The position numbers and the translations under genes are program-made. The notes under the pieces are model-generated. The model was given only the letters and a program-made list of their open reading frames with translations, did no database searches and was not told where the DNA came from. This document shows positions 31,200 through 32,829 of a stretch of DNA of 32,829 nt, piece after piece. This stretch comes from Firmicutes bacterium UBA5420 (GTDB lineage Bacteria; Bacillota; Limnochordia; Darwinibacteriales; Darwinibacteriaceae), in assembly GCA_002409455.1 (NCBI GenBank), contig DHNI01000008.1, forward strand, positions 739 to 33,567, written 5' to 3'. Position 1 is the first letter of the stretch. Each line of letters begins with the position of its first letter.

Positions 31200-31913
31200 T
31201 TACATTTGAGTTACTCGATTGAAATATTTAATCATGTCTTGCCAAACCCAACGGACCTCCATTGGAAGAGTAAAGGTTCGGTTCTTTTCCCCAACAAAAC
31301 GAACCCTAATTTCTTCATCCTCCTCAGCATATGCGATAGCGTACGCCAAAGCCCGAGTATCCTTGTGAGATAACGGAAAATCTACCCGTTCTGTCACACC
31401 ACCTCCGTTCCAATTCACTTCTCGTTTAACGTAGCCACTGTAAGAAGGTAGCTCTTGAGTGACATAACGTTGATCCCCAACCAGTACAATCACGTGGTCA
31501 AAAAAGATCCAATCCTTTCCAGAATAAGTGGCCCTTATAAACGCCCAATGTGAGTCTTTGTCATATCCGACATAAGGATAAAACCTAACACCTGACAATT
31601 TGCTGTTGCGATGGCTGCTGGCCCAGTTGGGATGGTATAAAAAGCCCACGTCTCGAAACTCATCCCAGTCGTCCAGCAGCGCTAGGTCTATTATCTGCTT
31701 CTCCAAAGCTTCTGTAGGTGGGTTGCTTTCTGCTAACATCTCCAGATTTGAATCTGACAGTCGCCCCCCAAGAATTAGGTTGACATAGCTTGGACCAAGA
31801 TCTGGATATAAAGAAACAAACCAAAGAGCCATTTCTGACGGCCCACCACATCCTGTTAAAAAAACTGTTACCAAAACTAGAAGGGTCACAAACAAACTCG
31901 TTGTTCTTTTCAC
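31200..31913 (-). CDS. Lipoprotein of unknown function
   Basis: 237 aa from the GTG at 31913 (MKRTTSLFVTLLVLVTVFLT), with AAGGGGG about ten bases upstream. A lipoprotein signal peptide ends in the lipobox FLTGC (Cys about residue 22), so it is predicted to be membrane-anchored outside the cytoplasm. The rest has no recognised domain; it is rich in aromatic and charged residues (for example GVRFYPYVGYDKDSHWAFIR, WIFFDHVIVLVGDQRYV, NRTFTLPMEVRWVWQDMIKY). It lies with a DUF4177-like gene between tRNA-Leu and an integrase, suggesting accessory cargo. Confidence 0.65.
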   Translation of the reverse strand: MKRTTSLFVTLLVLVTVFLTGCGGPSEMALWFVSLYPDLGPSYVNLILGGRLSDSNLEMLAESNPPTEALEKQIIDLALLDDWDEFRDVGFLYHPNWASSHRNSKLSGVRFYPYVGYDKDSHWAFIRATYSGKDWIFFDHVIVLVGDQRYVTQELPSYSGYVKREVNWNGGGVTERVDFPLSHKDTRALAYAIAYAEEDEEIRVRFVGEKNRTFTLPMEVRWVWQDMIKYFNRVTQM

Positions 31914-31979
31914 GATAAACAGTCCCCCTTTTCCAAAATTACTTTTTTTAATGTGTAATCTCTGATCCATCGGCCTCGA

Positions 31980-32231
31980 TCAACGTTTTTCTCTTTTAAA
32001 AACTAACATAACGTATCGCGTAGAATCGAAAATCCATGAAGTAAGTGATAAACTCCTTGTCCGACCGCGTCCCAACTCCTCCAGGTGGTCCAGTTCCCAC
32101 CCCTTCTTGGCTTGTTTATTTATTTCCTTCTGTACTGCTCGGGAATATCCGCCGCCAGATTTAAGGGTACCACTCACCTTAACTGTTTTGTACTCATACT
32201 GTGGCCCCTTTTTCTTCCTTCTGCCAAACAC
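31980..32231 (-). CDS. Small DUF4177-like protein
   Basis: About 83 aa from the GTG at 32231 (MFGRRKKKGPQYEYKTVKVS), preceded by G-rich GGGGGTGGGG; a longer version from 32324 is possible. The YEYKTVKV start and the EINKQAKKGWELDHLEELGR segment (about 44-63) match the DUF4177 pattern, a family of small proteins of unknown role. The chain ends YVMLVFKREKR. It lies 66 nt upstream of the lipoprotein gene on the same strand. Confidence 0.5.
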   Translation of the reverse strand: MFGRRKKKGPQYEYKTVKVSGTLKSGGGYSRAVQKEINKQAKKGWELDHLEELGRGRTRSLSLTSWIFDSTRYVMLVFKREKR

Positions 32232-32380
32232 TACCCCACCCCCATCTTTTTTAAAAAAATGAGATAATTGGATAACATTAATGAACTTTTCTACACAGAC
32301 GCCGTCTTCGCTCCCCACCCACACCTATCAACATATTCATACCTCAACCACCCCAAACATTAAGAACATGGGTTTCAATT

Positions 32381-32428
32381 AAAAAAGGCGGCTAGACTAT
32401 CCATAATGTCTCGTCTAACCGCTTTTTC
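32381..32428 (-). terminator. Terminator after the integrase gene
   Basis: GCGGCTAGAC (32388-32397) pairs with GTCTAACCGC (32413-32422) with one mismatch, flanked by A-run and T-run on both sides, so it could work in both directions. It starts 12 nt after the integrase stop. Confidence 0.7.
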
Positions 32429-32434
32429 TCATGT

Positions 32435-32829
32435 CTAGATCTCCAACGCGTCACCTAGCAACCTAGCAGCTTGATCTTGCATTGTGGGCGTGACATGCGA
32501 ATACCGATTGAGCGTCATGCTAATATCCGAGTGTCCAAGGCGTTCTTGTACTATTTTCGGATTTACCCCCTTAGCTAATAGCAGCGTAGCACAGGTGTGC
32601 CGCAAGTCGTGAAACCGGATCTTTTTTACTCCGGCACTTTCAATTAGGTTAGCAAAGCTTCTCTGACCGAAATTATTGATCTGAATTGGGTCCCCATTCT
32701 CCTTAGCGAATACAAAATCCCTATCTTTGTAGGCGCCTCCTAGACTCAACTTTAATTCCTTTTGTCTCAGCTGATGTTTTCTGAGCAAGCTGGCTGTCTG
32801 TGGTGAAATGGTATGGCTCTGCCCCGACC
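32435..32829 (-). CDS. Tyrosine recombinase/phage-type integrase, C-terminal part (runs off the window)
   Basis: The last 131 residues of a gene whose 5' part lies beyond the right edge; the frame is open to 32829, so the internal ATG at 32788 is not the start. Catalytic residues of the tyrosine recombinase domain are present: IRFHDLRHTCATLLL (His-x-x-Arg and the following His), QERLGHSDISMTLNRYSHVT (His/Trp-position His and the nucleophile Tyr in NRYSH). Similarity is to integrases of temperate phages and integrative elements of Firmicutes. It points toward tRNA-Leu 1.4 kb away. Confidence 0.92.
   Translation of the reverse strand, partial: SGQSHTISPQTASLLRKHQLRQKELKLSLGGAYKDRDFVFAKENGDPIQINNFGQRSFANLIESAGVKKIRFHDLRHTCATLLLAKGVNPKIVQERLGHSDISMTLNRYSHVTPTMQDQAARLLGDALEI

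Overview
The window looks like the chromosome of an endospore-forming Bacillota (Firmicutes) that probably has an outer membrane. Spore-formation and Firmicute markers (SpoIIID, a SpoIIQ-like protein, Mbl, CodY, YqhQ, a YwlE-type arginine phosphatase) sit beside the P-ring and L-ring proteins FlgI and FlgH with their chaperone FlgA. Those ring proteins are normally found only where there is an outer membrane. A diderm Firmicute lineage such as Limnochordia (Bacillota_G) or Halanaerobiales is my inference; no rRNA or marker search was possible. Almost everything is on the minus strand. Only dinB, a tRNA-Leu and some regulatory sites are on plus. Gene order follows the Bacillus subtilis tdk-prfA-ywlC-upp-atp-spoIIID-mbl-flhOP region closely, with deletions, one fusion and insertions.

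In transcription order (right to left): (a) 32829-31093, an accessory end with the C-terminal part of a tyrosine integrase running off the edge, a DUF4177-like small protein and a lipoprotein, next to tRNA-Leu(CAG). (b) codY with a consensus sigma-A promoter. (c) A compatible-solute ABC importer: a BusR-like GntR regulator, an OpuCA-type ATPase with CBS domains, one permease and a binding protein. (d) dinB (plus) and hflX (minus), divergent. (e) A 15-gene run of housekeeping genes with no gap above about 27 nt: tdk, an RCK_C membrane protein, yqhQ, prfA, prmC, sua5, a ywlE-rpiB fusion, upp, dCMP deaminase, a tagO/wecA-type transferase, wecB and atpA-G-D-C, closed by a strong terminator at about 10150. 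(f) spoIIQ-like, spoIIID and mbl. (g) The flagellar rod/ring operon flgF-flgG-flgA-flgH-flgI-flgJ. (h) A phosphodiester-glycosidase-domain protein and an S55 (SpoIVB-type) peptidase.

The most interesting points are: flgF appears to start at an AUA codon, just after an mbl terminator that overlaps a sigma-28-like promoter; only F1 genes (alpha, gamma, beta, epsilon) are present, with the F0 and delta block absent from its usual place; ywlE and rpiB are fused, but an internal Shine-Dalgarno plus GTG at the joint could still release RpiB alone; the BusR-like repressor lacks its c-di-AMP-binding domain, while an uncharacterised membrane protein elsewhere carries an RCK_C domain; the SpoIIQ-like LytM domain has lost its metal ligands and has a sigma-F-like promoter; and the S55 peptidase has its Ser motif ahead of its His motif.

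No stretch longer than 300 bases is without a gene. The largest gap (30744-30964) holds the codY and tRNA promoters. I saw no CRISPR array, rRNA, riboswitch or insertion sequence.
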